Source: Parundibacterium terreum (lineage in GTDB: Bacteria > Pseudomonadota > Gammaproteobacteria > Burkholderiales > Burkholderiaceae_D). From it: DNA of 64,000 nucleotides. The position numbers and the translations under genes are program-made. The stretch spans positions 310,001 to 374,000 of the forward strand of contig NZ_BMED01000006.1 in NCBI RefSeq assembly GCF_014636315.1, read 5' to 3'. Shown piece by piece: positions 54,499-63,511 of this stretch. The first letter of the stretch is position 1. Every line of letters starts with the position of its first letter. Under the pieces are notes generated by a model. That model ran no database searches. It saw only the letters and a list, made by a program, of their open reading frames with translations, and had not been told where the DNA came from.

Positions 54499-55812
54499 TT
54501 AATTTGTCACTGAATTAACGGGTTTGTCCGCACGCACCACCAGCAACTGGTCAATACGGTAGTGATCGATATCCACGACCTCGAATTGATAGCCGCCATA
54601 GAACACGCAATCAGTGCGTTTCGGGATTTTTTTCAGCATGGTCATCATGAAGCCGGCGATAGTTTCATAGCTTTCCTGCTCCGGCAATTCATCCAGGCCT
54701 AGCGCGCGGCAGACGTCGTCCACCGAAGTAGCGCCGTCTATCAGCCAGGAATCTGCATCGCGGCGCACGATCTGGTCTTCGCCGAAAGGGTGGACCAGGT
54801 TGCCCATCAGTGTGCTGAGCACATCATTCAGTGTGATCACGCCGACGACGTGTGCGTACTCGTTCAGTATCACTGCGAAATCTTCACGCGTGCCCTTGAA
54901 GTGTTCCAGCATTTCAGACAGTGTCAGCGAATCCGGCACTACCAGCGCAGTGCGCATGGACAACTCCTGCACCTTGGTAAAGGCCTGGTTGGTCAGTACC
55001 CGTTTCAGGATATCCTTGGATTCCACATAGCCGACCACGTTGTCGATATGGCCGTCGCAGACCAGGAACTTGGTATGCGGATGCTCGGCGATTTTCTGGC
55101 GTATCACGACGTCGGTATCCTGCAGCGTGAAATAGACGATGTCGCCGCGCTGTGTCATCGCCGACAATACCGTGCGGTTTTCCAGTTCGAACACATTGCC
55201 GATCAAATGATGTTCGCTTTCCAGCAAGGCGCCGGCTTCGGCTCCCGCATCGACAATCGCATAGATATCGTCGGACGTAATCTTCTCATCGCGCTGCGTA
55301 GAGATATTGAACAGCTTGAAGATCAGGTTGGCCAGGCCGTTGAAGATCCAGATCAGCGGACTCAGCAGGCTGACGCAGCCGTTCATCGGCCCGACGACGG
55401 CCATCGCTATCGATTCCGGCGCGGTCATCGCCAGCCGCTTCGGCATCAGGTCGGCAAACAGCACGAACAGCGAAGTGACCAGCACAAAGGCCACCAGAAA
55501 GCTGGCGCTGTCTACCCAGGGGCGGTCGCCCAGCATTGCATGGAAGGCGCTGGAAAAATAAGGCGACAAGGCTTGCTCGCCGAGGATACCGCCGAGTATC
55601 GATACCGCGTTCAGCGCGATCTGTACTGCAGTAAAAAAGTGGCCGGGCTGCTGCTGTAACTCCAGCACGCGCGCAGCGCGCAGGCTGCCTTCGGCAGCGA
55701 GTACCTGCAGCTTCAATTTACGTGCGGCTGCCAGGGAAATTTCCGACATCGAGAAAAACGCACTGATCGCGATTAATAAAGCGATCACAAGAAAATGGTC
55801 AAATAAGGCCAT
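54499..55812 (-). CDS. CNNM/CorC-type membrane protein (hemolysin family)
   Basis: ATG 55812 has AAGGAA at the right distance; 437 residues. An N-terminal DUF21/CNNM membrane domain (about 1-190; AISAFFSMSEISLAAARK), a CBS pair (about 210-335) and a CorC_HlyC domain (about 350-430) are in order. Relatives move or sense Mg2+ or Co2+; the hemolysin label is historical. A run of ten G lies 56 bp upstream of the start. Confidence 0.9.
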   Translation of the reverse strand: MALFDHFLVIALLIAISAFFSMSEISLAAARKLKLQVLAAEGSLRAARVLELQQQPGHFFTAVQIALNAVSILGGILGEQALSPYFSSAFHAMLGDRPWVDSASFLVAFVLVTSLFVLFADLMPKRLAMTAPESIAMAVVGPMNGCVSLLSPLIWIFNGLANLIFKLFNISTQRDEKITSDDIYAIVDAGAEAGALLESEHHLIGNVFELENRTVLSAMTQRGDIVYFTLQDTDVVIRQKIAEHPHTKFLVCDGHIDNVVGYVESKDILKRVLTNQAFTKVQELSMRTALVVPDSLTLSEMLEHFKGTREDFAVILNEYAHVVGVITLNDVLSTLMGNLVHPFGEDQIVRRDADSWLIDGATSVDDVCRALGLDELPEQESYETIAGFMMTMLKKIPKRTDCVFYGGYQFEVVDIDHYRIDQLLVVRADKPVNSVTN

Positions 55813-56049
55813 GGGCAATTCCTTTCAGCATTCCATGCAAGGCCGCTGTCCGGGCGGTGCGAGGAATGGGGGGGGGGCGAAAACTTTGGGCGGGCGCAAA
55901 TAGAAGCAATCGGCGGCCTGCCCAGGGTTTCTCTTCATAGATATTCTTGCAATCATATACTATGGTAATTCCCCAGCGAGGTGTATTGAACAACAGTTGT
56001 CACATAAATTTTCCTAAATGTAGCGTTCTTCTCTGAAAGTGGCAGCTTC

Positions 56050-57282
56050 ATGCAGCAAAAAACTTCCGCGCCCTCATTGCAACCGAGTGTTAAATTTGTC
56101 CTGATTACGGTGTTCCTGGACATTCTCGGCATAGGTTTGATCATTCCTGTGTTGCCCAGGCTGGTGTCACAATTTGCGCCGCAAGCCGATGCGCAAGCGT
56201 ATTGGTACGGCATCATTGTGGCGATTTACGGTATCGCGCAATTCTTTTGCGCACCGATACTGGGAGCGCTGAGTGACCGCTATGGCCGCCGCCCTATCCT
56301 GCTGCTCTGCGTCTTCGGCCTGGGAGTGAATTTCCTGCTGATGACGGCGGTGACTTCGATCGTCTGGCTGGTGGTGGCGCGCGGCCTGGGTGGCGTGACC
56401 GCCGGCAACCTGTCGGTGGCGAATGCCTATATTGCCGATGTCTCTACGCTGGAAAACCGCAGCCGCGCGCTGGGCAAGATAGGCGCGATGTTCGGCCTGG
56501 GCTTTATCTGCGGCCCCGTGCTCGGTGGCGTACTGGGCGAGATCAATACCCATTATCCGTTTTATCTGGCAGCGCTTGTTTCGCTGACAAATTTTGCTTA
56601 CGGCTGTTTTAGCCTGCCCGAATCGCTGCCCCAGCATATGCGCAAGCCTTTCTCCGCGCAAAAGGCCAATCCTTTCACCGGTTTGATGGGCCTGGCCAAG
56701 CTGGCCAATGTTGGTCCGCTGGTGATCGTGTATGCGCTGTCCATGTTTGCGCAATTCACGCTGCAAACCACCTGGGTCCTGTCAACAGAGCTGCGCTTCG
56801 GCTGGAGCCCGCTGCAGAACGGCTTGTCGCTCTTCGTGGTTGGGGTGTCCAGCGTGCTGATGCAGGGCGTATTCCTGGGCAGGCTGATCAAGCGTATTGG
56901 CGATGCGCGTGCGGTATTGATAGGACTGGCCTCGTCCACCACCGCATTGCTGTTGTATGGGCTGGCGACGCAGGGCTGGATGATGTATGCGCTGATCTTG
57001 TGCAACGTGCTCGGCTTTGCTTCCGGCCCGGCGCTGCAGGCTATTTTTTCCAAGGCGGTAGAGCCGCAGTCGCAAGGTGCAGCGATGGGTTCATTGACAG
57101 CCCTGGCCAGCATCATGAGCGTGGCGGCTACGCTGGCAGGCACCTTTTTATTGGGCCAGGTCAGCCATCAGGCCAAAGGCAGCGTTTTGCTGGGAGCGCC
57201 GTTTTTCATGGCCGCGGTCATGCAGGGGCTGGCGCTGACTATTGCCTACCGCCATTTGCGTGCTGCGCCGGCTGGCGCATAA
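56050..57282 (+). CDS. TetA-family MFS efflux transporter
   Basis: The 410 residues have twelve membrane helices. The MFS motif GALSDRYGRRPILLL lies in the loop after helix 2, and LGIGLIIPVLPRLV and GGVTAGNLSVANAYIADV are hallmarks of the TCR/Tet group. It is a drug:proton antiporter by family; substrate is unknown and no adjacent TetR gene controls it. It converges on dctA across a shared terminator. Confidence 0.88.
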   Translation: MQQKTSAPSLQPSVKFVLITVFLDILGIGLIIPVLPRLVSQFAPQADAQAYWYGIIVAIYGIAQFFCAPILGALSDRYGRRPILLLCVFGLGVNFLLMTAVTSIVWLVVARGLGGVTAGNLSVANAYIADVSTLENRSRALGKIGAMFGLGFICGPVLGGVLGEINTHYPFYLAALVSLTNFAYGCFSLPESLPQHMRKPFSAQKANPFTGLMGLAKLANVGPLVIVYALSMFAQFTLQTTWVLSTELRFGWSPLQNGLSLFVVGVSSVLMQGVFLGRLIKRIGDARAVLIGLASSTTALLLYGLATQGWMMYALILCNVLGFASGPALQAIFSKAVEPQSQGAAMGSLTALASIMSVAATLAGTFLLGQVSHQAKGSVLLGAPFFMAAVMQGLALTIAYRHLRAAPAGA

Positions 57283-57304
57283 CGGAGAGGCGGTACCCAA
57301 ATAA

Positions 57305-57328
57305 AAAAGCAGACCATAGTCTGCTTTT
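57305..57328. terminator. Bidirectional terminator between MFS gene and dctA
   Basis: AAAAGCAGAC and GTCTGCTTTT form a perfect 10-bp stem around CATA. The run of A before and TGTTTT after give a rho-independent signal in both directions for these convergent genes. Confidence 0.88.
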
Positions 57329-57368
57329 GTTTTGCCCGTTCGGATTGCTGATTATTCAGCAATCCGGT

Positions 57369-58685
57369 TTAGCGAGCCATATGGGCAGTGGTGTGATCCA
57401 ACACGGCTTCCGGGTTGTCTGCATCGGGCTCCACTTCCTTGTTCAGGACCTTGCCCAGCCTGACCATGTCCACGTCATTACCCCATTTGCCGACTACGAC
57501 GGTGGCGACGCCATTGCCGATCAGGTTGGTCAGCGCACGTGCTTCGGACATGAAGCGGTCTATGCCCAGGATCAGCGCCAGGCCTTCAACCGGGATGGTG
57601 CCGGTGGAAGACAGCGTCGCCGCCAGAACGATGAAGCCGCTACCGGTAATGCCCGCTGCACCCTTGGAGGCGACCAGCAAGAAGATCAGCAGGGAAATCT
57701 GATGGCCTATCGTCAATGGAGTATTGGTCGCCTGCGCGATGAAGACCGCAGCCATCGTCAGGTAGATTGCGGTGCCATCCAGGTTGAAGGAGTAGCCGGT
57801 AGGAATCACCAGGCCGACCACGGATTTTTTCACGCCCAGGTTTTCCATCTTTGCCATCATTCGCGGCAGTGCGGATTCAGAAGAGGAAGTACCCAATACG
57901 ATCAGCAGCTCTTCCTTGATATAGGACACGAACTTCCAGATGTTAAATCCGTGCCAGTAAGCGATCAGTCCCAGTACGCCGAAGATGAAGATCAGGCAGG
58001 TGATGTAGAAGGTACCCATCAGGTAGCCCAGCGAAAGCAGCGAGGCAACCCCGTATTTGCCGATGGTGAAAGCCATCGCACCGAAAGCGCCGATAGGTGC
58101 TGCTTTCATGATGTAGCCGACGATCACGAACAGTACGTGCGAAGTCTTTTCGATGAAATCAAATACCAGCGTGCCGCGGCCGCCGAAGCGGTGCAGCGCA
58201 AAGCCGAAGAACACGGCAACCACCAGAATCTGCAGGATATCGCCTTTGGCGAAGGCATCAAAGATGGTATTCGGTATCATCGCCATCAGGTATTCGACGA
58301 TGCCGGCCAGTTTGCCGGGGCCCGCATAGGCCAGCGCCTCTTTGGAGTTGAGCTTGGTGAGGTCGACATTCATGCCGGCGCCAGGCTGCAGTACATTGAC
58401 GACGACCAGGCCGATGATCAGTGCGATCGTACTGACGACTTCAAAATACAGCAGCGCCATGCCGCCGGTTTTGCCCACTTTTTTCATGTCTTCCATACCG
58501 GCGATACCGATCACGACAGTACAGAAAATAATTGGGGCGATCATCATCTTGATCAGCTTGATGAAGCCGTCGCCGAGGGGTTTCATCGCAGCGCCGGTTT
58601 GCGGATAAAAATGGCCCAGCAGAACGCCGATGACAATGGCGAGGATGACCTGGAAATAGAGGGATTTATAAAGCGGCTGCTTCAT
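57369..58685 (-). CDS. dctA: C4-dicarboxylate:cation symporter DctA
   Basis: The start at 58685 behind GGAGACTAAG gives 438 residues. [20 protein letters not shown] opens the protein; [12 protein letters not shown] (serine-rich hairpin) and [15 protein letters not shown] near residue 310 are the glutamate/dicarboxylate transporter signature, with [16 protein letters not shown] after it. It imports succinate, fumarate and malate with protons or Na+. No DctBD-type regulators are next to it. Confidence 0.93.
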   Translation of the reverse strand: MKQPLYKSLYFQVILAIVIGVLLGHFYPQTGAAMKPLGDGFIKLIKMMIAPIIFCTVVIGIAGMEDMKKVGKTGGMALLYFEVVSTIALIIGLVVVNVLQPGAGMNVDLTKLNSKEALAYAGPGKLAGIVEYLMAMIPNTIFDAFAKGDILQILVVAVFFGFALHRFGGRGTLVFDFIEKTSHVLFVIVGYIMKAAPIGAFGAMAFTIGKYGVASLLSLGYLMGTFYITCLIFIFGVLGLIAYWHGFNIWKFVSYIKEELLIVLGTSSSESALPRMMAKMENLGVKKSVVGLVIPTGYSFNLDGTAIYLTMAAVFIAQATNTPLTIGHQISLLIFLLVASKGAAGITGSGFIVLAATLSSTGTIPVEGLALILGIDRFMSEARALTNLIGNGVATVVVGKWGNDVDMVRLGKVLNKEVEPDADNPEAVLDHTTAHMAR

Positions 58686-58908
58686 TCTTAGTCTCCGATT
58701 AATAATTATGCACTGAGACTGCGCATCAAAATCAGAGATGCCCACGTATCAGCGATGGGGGTGATGACGGCAGCATGGAAATCGGTTTTTCCAATTTGCG
58801 CTTGGCCGTGATCATCAGCGATTCCCATCATACGGGCAATTGTGGGTTTCCACAGCAGTGCTGCGTGGTGTGTAACTTACTGTATCGCAACGGACCTTGG
58901 CTGTAGCT

Positions 58909-60375
58909 TCAGGCTGCGATGGACGGACGTTTGAGTTTTCTTTCTATCAGCACGGCGATGATCTGGCCCAGCTTGCGCAATGCCTGGTCCAGCTCATTGG
59001 AATAAGGCAGGCCGCAATTGATGCGCAAAAAATGGTCGAAGCGATTGGAATTGGAAAACATCAGGCCCGGCGATACCAGGATATCTTGCTGTAGTGCAGC
59101 ATCAAATACTGCTTGCGAAGAAAGCTGCTGCGGCAGTTCCACCCATAGCGATACGCCGCCGTCCGGTATCGTCAGCCGGGTACCGGCAGGAAAATAGGCA
59201 GCGATTGCCTCGGCGGTGCGCTCCCGCTGTGATTTCAGGGCGCTGCGCAGGCGCCGCAAGTGCCGGTCGTAAGCGCTGGAACCCATGAACTCGGCCACGA
59301 TGATTTGCGCCCATTCTTCGTTATAGCGGGTCTGTGCATACTTCAGCATATTGATGCGCGCATGCCAGCGTCCGCCTACCATCCAGCCCAGCCGCAGGCC
59401 GGGCGCGAGTATCTTGTGCAGCGATGCGCAATAGATCACATTGCCGGTCTTGTCCCAGGATTTGGCCGCCAGCAGCGGCACCTCGCTATTGGCCAGCGCA
59501 CTGTAGGAATCATCTTCGATCAGCGGGATGTGCTGGGCATCGCACAACTGCACCAGCCTTTCCTTGTGCGCGTCCGGCATGATGCTGCCCAGGGGGTTTT
59601 GCAGATGCGGCACTACGACCACCGCCTTGATATTGGGATAGGTCTGCATCGCCAGTTCCAGTGCCTCCAGCGAAATGCCGGTCTGCGGGCTGGTGGGAAT
59701 TTCCAGCGCCTTCATGCCCAGGCTTTCCAGCACCTGCAGCAGGCCATAGAAAGTCGGTGACTCTACTGCGATCACGTCGCCCGCCTGCGCAACCGCGCGC
59801 AAGGCCAGGTTCAATGCTTCTATGCAGCCGTGGGTGACGACGATATCGTCGGCTGCAATTGTCAGGCCATGGGCCATCGCGCGTTTGGCCAGCGTGGACT
59901 TGAAGGCCTGGTTGCCGCGCGGCGGGCAGGCCTTGGTCAGGATGTCCGGGCGCTGCCGCAGCGCGCGCAGCGCCAGGTTTTTTAATTCCTGCTCGGGATA
60001 CAGTTCCGGCGCGCCGGTAGCGCGTGCCAGGTTAACCTTCACCGGCCTCTGCCCTTGCGAAATGATGGCAGACACCCGCTCATGGATGCCGACAAACTGC
60101 GCCGGGTCTATCGCCTGCCCGGCCTTGGGTTCGGCCAGCGGCACCAGCGATACACGCTTCGGCTGCCGCACAAAATAGCCGGAACGCGGCCGCGCTTCCA
60201 GCCAGCCCTCGGTTTCCATATGGCGGCACAGCGTCAGCGCGGTGGACAGGCTGACACCGTGCAACTGCATCAGCTTGCGTACCGAAGGCATGCGGTCGCC
60301 GCTGACCAGGGTGCCGGCTTTGATTGCGGCCACATAGTGCGCCGCCAGTTTGCGATACAGGGTTTGAGTGTCCAT
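58909..60375 (-). CDS. MocR-type GntR/aminotransferase regulator
   Basis: The 488 residues join an N-terminal GntR winged helix (about 1-75; DRMPSVRKLMQLHGVSLSTA) to a fold-type I aminotransferase domain. The PLP lysine is in ASLHKILAPGLRLGW near residue 330; DDSYSALAN near 300 contains the PLP-ring residues. MocR proteins regulate PLP, GABA, taurine or efflux genes. The small gene at 60547 is divergent and a possible target. Confidence 0.9.
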   Translation of the reverse strand: MDTQTLYRKLAAHYVAAIKAGTLVSGDRMPSVRKLMQLHGVSLSTALTLCRHMETEGWLEARPRSGYFVRQPKRVSLVPLAEPKAGQAIDPAQFVGIHERVSAIISQGQRPVKVNLARATGAPELYPEQELKNLALRALRQRPDILTKACPPRGNQAFKSTLAKRAMAHGLTIAADDIVVTHGCIEALNLALRAVAQAGDVIAVESPTFYGLLQVLESLGMKALEIPTSPQTGISLEALELAMQTYPNIKAVVVVPHLQNPLGSIMPDAHKERLVQLCDAQHIPLIEDDSYSALANSEVPLLAAKSWDKTGNVIYCASLHKILAPGLRLGWMVGGRWHARINMLKYAQTRYNEEWAQIIVAEFMGSSAYDRHLRRLRSALKSQRERTAEAIAAYFPAGTRLTIPDGGVSLWVELPQQLSSQAVFDAALQQDILVSPGLMFSNSNRFDHFLRINCGLPYSNELDQALRKLGQIIAVLIERKLKRPSIAA

Positions 60376-60546
60376 GTCTCATCATTCCATTGTTATCCCG
60401 GCCAGGACAGATACAGGCTGGAGGAATTCAGACGATAACAGATATGAAAATTGGCTGCTGATGCGATACAGATAGGTTTTTGCTGTGTCTGTCAGGCACG
60501 GAGAGGCGGGACTAAGCTGTAGATACTGTCACCTAAGGAGAACGCC

Positions 60547-60915
60547 ATGCATGTCAGCAATATCAGCGATACCCGTACCCAGCTTAGCGCCGGCCAGCGC
60601 CTGCACTTTCCGGCGCTTCAGGGGGACCTGATCTATGTGAGTTTTGGCAAGGCCGGTATCTGCAGCGCTCCGGTCTGGATGGAAACCCCGTATTTTGAAT
60701 CGGAGCTGGTGTTGCGGGAGGGGGAGTCTTATACGGTGGGCAATAAAGGCTGGGCCACGGTTTCCGCCTATGAGCACTGCGAACTGATACGGATCTGCCC
60801 CGCCAGCCGCTGGCAAAAATGGGCGGAGGCGGTGCGTACCGGCCTGCAAGCCGGCAGGCTGGCGCTATTGCTGCGGCTAAAGAGAAAGCTAGGTCGCTGG
60901 GTACGCGCTACCTGA
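60547..60915 (+). CDS. Small protein, possibly DUF2917-like
   Basis: The 122-residue product has a beta-rich centre with LSAGQRLHFPALQGDLIYVS and LVLREGESYTVGNKGWATVSAY, a cupin-like or DUF2917-like pattern, and a basic, Leu/Arg-rich tail. AAGGAG precedes the ATG. It is divergent from the MocR gene, and its last 8 bp overlap the end of the next gene on the minus strand. Function unknown. Confidence 0.7.
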   Translation: MHVSNISDTRTQLSAGQRLHFPALQGDLIYVSFGKAGICSAPVWMETPYFESELVLREGESYTVGNKGWATVSAYEHCELIRICPASRWQKWAEAVRTGLQAGRLALLLRLKRKLGRWVRAT

Positions 60916-61071
60916 AGTCGAATTCCCGCATCATGAAGTCTTCCAGCGCGGCGGTATCTTCCGGGCGGGCAGACATCGATACTGTGCGTCCCAGGCGGCG
61001 GGATTCCCAGTTGAAGTCGCCGGTGTAGTAGGTACGGATGATCTGTATCATGCGGCGCACGATGGCCAGGT
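60907..61071 (-). repeat. 165-bp near-identical coding segment, copy A
   Basis: This block matches 61944-62108 in the same orientation at 164 of 165 positions. It covers the last 54 codons and stop of the TPR lipoprotein gene. The only difference is a synonymous third position. Homology drops sharply beyond 61071. Confidence 0.92.
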
Positions 61072-61633
61072 CAATGTCTTCACCCTGCTTTGCATCAACT
61101 TCAATCACTTGGCGCCAGCGCTTACGGGAATTAGGTTCGGAGCCGTTAAATGCAAAAGTCGCTGAGTGCGCGTCCTTGTTCAAAATTTGAAAAATTGAAC
61201 TGGAATTTGCAGCAGTGCTTATCCGCTTGAACGGAGCTATTGTGCGATTACGATCCAAAATAGCTGCGTTTATACCTGCGAGTTGAGCCTGGTTGGCAAC
61301 GATATCTGGATCTTCCGCATTGAGTTTTTTGACTCGTATCGCTAAAGCTTGCCTGCTAAGCGGCTCTGCTTGCTCGAAAAAACCTTGCGCCGCATAGATG
61401 GCGGCAAGTTTGCTTAGGCTGGTTGCCACATCGGGATTATTAGGTGTGTTGTCGCTTTGGGCAAGCTGAAGGGATTTTTTTGCCAGTGCGGTAGCCTGGT
61501 CATATCTCCCGTCTTGATAGAGTGCGGTTGCTTCATCGTTCAATCGTTGCCACTCTGACTTTTGTGCTGCGGGATTTGCGCAGGCGCAGATTAGCAGTGA
61601 CCAGAGCAGACTGTGGATATTTCGTTTTTGCAT
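60908..61633 (-). CDS. TPR lipoprotein sharing C-terminal domain with 61945-62799
   Basis: The 241-residue protein has an export signal with a LICAC lipobox-like end and one to two TPR units (about 28-115; ATALYQDGRYDQATALAKKS, AIYAAQGFFEQAEPLSRQAL). The last 90 residues, from about 150, are the same domain as in the downstream-mapped TonB-like protein: RWRQVIEVDAKQGED and then an identical end. No other similarity links the N-terminal halves. It appears to be a fusion of a TPR lipoprotein to this domain. Function unknown; ribosome-binding site weak. Confidence 0.72.
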   Translation of the reverse strand: MQKRNIHSLLWSLLICACANPAAQKSEWQRLNDEATALYQDGRYDQATALAKKSLQLAQSDNTPNNPDVATSLSKLAAIYAAQGFFEQAEPLSRQALAIRVKKLNAEDPDIVANQAQLAGINAAILDRNRTIAPFKRISTAANSSSIFQILNKDAHSATFAFNGSEPNSRKRWRQVIEVDAKQGEDIDLAIVRRMIQIIRTYYTGDFNWESRRLGRTVSMSARPEDTAALEDFMMREFDFR

Positions 61634-61944
61634 TGTGCGCGCACGATATAAGAAAGCAGGAACATTGTTTATTCATTCTGCTCAAGCAACTGCAAGCTGA
61701 CAGGCAGAAAAGCTTCGCGATTCATTTCGGATCAACGATGTCAGATGAAGGCGTAAAAATATTACGCAACATTGAGGTTGAGTATTGTAAAACGGAAAAT
61801 AGTATTTTTGGCAATAAAATGCCGAAAAAGCTCGTTGAGTTAGTAGCTTTTTGCTATTCCCATAGGAGGCGATAAAGAGGGTATTTAGTGGTTGCAGACC
61901 GGCACCGCCTGCAATGTGGATATCCGACCCTTTGCCGTTGTGAG
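61634..61944. other. AT-rich spacer between the two paralogues
   Basis: The 311 bp are clearly more AT-rich than the genes around them. A short frame 61738-61875 on the plus strand would encode 45 residues (MSDEGVKILRNIEVEYC...), but it has no good ribosome-binding site and I do not call it a gene. Confidence 0.4.
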
Positions 61945-62108
61945 CTACCTGAAGTCGAATTCCCGCATCATAAAGTCTTCCAGCGCGGCGGTATCTTCCG
62001 GGCGGGCAGACATCGATACTGTGCGTCCCAGGCGGCGGGATTCCCAGTTGAAGTCGCCGGTGTAGTAGGTACGGATGATCTGTATCATGCGGCGCACGAT
62101 GGCCAGGT
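61944..62108 (-). repeat. 165-bp near-identical coding segment, copy B
   Basis: This is the partner of 60907-61071 (164 of 165 positions), covering the 3' end of the TonB-like gene. The match starts one base outside the stop codon. Confidence 0.92.
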
Positions 62109-62799
62109 TGACATCGCCACCCAGACCGGCATCGACTTCAACCACCTGGCGCCAGCGATTATTCGCATTCGGTTTCCATCCATTGAAAGCAAAAGTGGCT
62201 TCGCGGGTGCCCTTGCGCAAGATCTGGAATACGCCGCCGGTACCCTCGGTATTGGCCCTTTGCATACTGCGCCTGACGTTCGCTTCCGCCACTTCCTGTG
62301 GCGACATGCCACGGCCGGACTGGGCTGCGGCTTCGTTTTCCTGCCTGGCCTTGTCTTCGACGGCCTGGCGGCGCTGGCGCGCGGCGGCCAGCATGCTCGT
62401 CATGTCAGGCTCATTGGTCGTCACCGACGGCGGCGGTTGCACCGGCGAAGGTGTCGGCGTTTCCCGTGCGATGATAGGGCTAGGCGTGGATTTTCTCGGC
62501 GGTGTGATCGCCTTTGGCGTTTTTGGGGAAGGCTTGGGCTGAGTTTTCTTGGGCTCAGCTTCCTGCGCGATCTTGGCCATGGTCTTTTGATCCAGGATCA
62601 GGACCATAGGCGGTTGCTCCTGACCGCCGCCATTTTTGATTTTTTCGGTGTGGTGTGTCAGGATCAGATACAGCAAAAAGCCGTGCACCAGCAGGGCTAT
62701 CAGTATTCCGAGCAGGTTGCGTGGACGAAAACGGATGTGCAGGTGCGCTTCGCCTTGCTCTACCCATTCGCCGTCAGGTTGCTCAAAATAAAACTTCAT
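61945..62799 (-). CDS. TonB/TolA-like membrane-anchored protein
   Basis: The 284 residues have a cytoplasmic lead (1-30), one membrane helix (about 31-50; LLGILIALLVHGFLLYLIL), a Pro/Lys/Thr-rich periplasmic stretch (about 85-130) and an Ala/Gln/Arg-rich helical region (135-180). The end is the 90-residue domain WRQVVEVDAGLGGDVN to DFMMREFDFR. The layout is that of TonB or TolA, but the C-terminal domain does not match the TonB fold signature and ExbB/D genes are absent. Role unknown. Confidence 0.75.
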   Translation of the reverse strand: MKFYFEQPDGEWVEQGEAHLHIRFRPRNLLGILIALLVHGFLLYLILTHHTEKIKNGGGQEQPPMVLILDQKTMAKIAQEAEPKKTQPKPSPKTPKAITPPRKSTPSPIIARETPTPSPVQPPPSVTTNEPDMTSMLAAARQRRQAVEDKARQENEAAAQSGRGMSPQEVAEANVRRSMQRANTEGTGGVFQILRKGTREATFAFNGWKPNANNRWRQVVEVDAGLGGDVNLAIVRRMIQIIRTYYTGDFNWESRRLGRTVSMSARPEDTAALEDFMMREFDFR

Positions 62800-62926
62800 G
62801 TTTCAGATGCAAGGAGAAAAACCCGTTTACGGCGGCATTTCGCTGGTCGCGGCCCGTTAAAAGGGGCAAGCTTAACCCAAACGGAAGTAAACACATGTAA
62901 CAAATTTTTTCGCCTTAATAATATAG

Positions 62927-63511
62927 TCAGATGTACCCAAACCAGCCCAGCAGCGCCCCGGCAGCCAGCAGCCACAGCAGGTGGATGCGGGTGCGCCAGA
63001 CAATCAGCGCAGCGGCGGCAGCCAGTAGCCACACGGGCCAGTCGGTCGCCGCATTACTGTGCGATGAAGCAAGAATCCAGCCTGTCGCCACCAGCAATCC
63101 TATTACTATAGGCGCCATACCCAGTTTGAAGGCACGCACCGGCCGCATTTCGCGGTTCTTGTGACCCCAGCTCGCTGCGATATACGTCAATGTAGTGCTG
63201 GGAAGCAAGATGCCTACCATTGTAATCATGACGCCCAGCAAGCCGGTCCAGACACCGCCTGCATTCAGGCCTATATTCCAGCCCATTAGTGCAATAAACA
63301 ACACATTGGGGCCAGGGGCCGCCTGTGCAATGGCGATGGATGCATTAAATTGGGGATCGGTCAGCCAATGTTGCTCAATGACAAGATAACGATGCATATC
63401 CGGCACTGTGGAAATGGCGCCGCCTATGGATAACAGCGATAGCATCAGATAGTGCAGGAACAGGTTCAGCCAGTCGCTCCAGCCCAGGCTCAATTGCAAT
63501 ACTGTCGTCAT
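62927..63511 (-). CDS. Chromate transporter, second half-size subunit
   Basis: The 194 residues match one ChrA domain: LSIGGAISTVPDMHRYLV, LTDPQFNASIAIAQAAPGPNVLF and six helices to the end. Half-size chromate transporters work as pairs, and the other half lies directly upstream with a 4-bp overlap. They export chromate; relatives may move other anions. Confidence 0.86.
   Translation of the reverse strand: MTTVLQLSLGWSDWLNLFLHYLMLSLLSIGGAISTVPDMHRYLVIEQHWLTDPQFNASIAIAQAAPGPNVLFIALMGWNIGLNAGGVWTGLLGVMITMVGILLPSTTLTYIAASWGHKNREMRPVRAFKLGMAPIVIGLLVATGWILASSHSNAATDWPVWLLAAAAALIVWRTRIHLLWLLAAGALLGWFGYI

Noticed and set aside
57000-58691. 563-codon plus-strand frame opposite dctA
   Set aside because: Mirror frame of a high-GC coding strand; Gln/His/Asp-rich composition without domains, and it lies over the real dctA and the MFS end.
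61738-61875. 45-codon plus-strand frame in the AT-rich spacer
   Set aside because: No ribosome-binding site, no family, and too short to judge.
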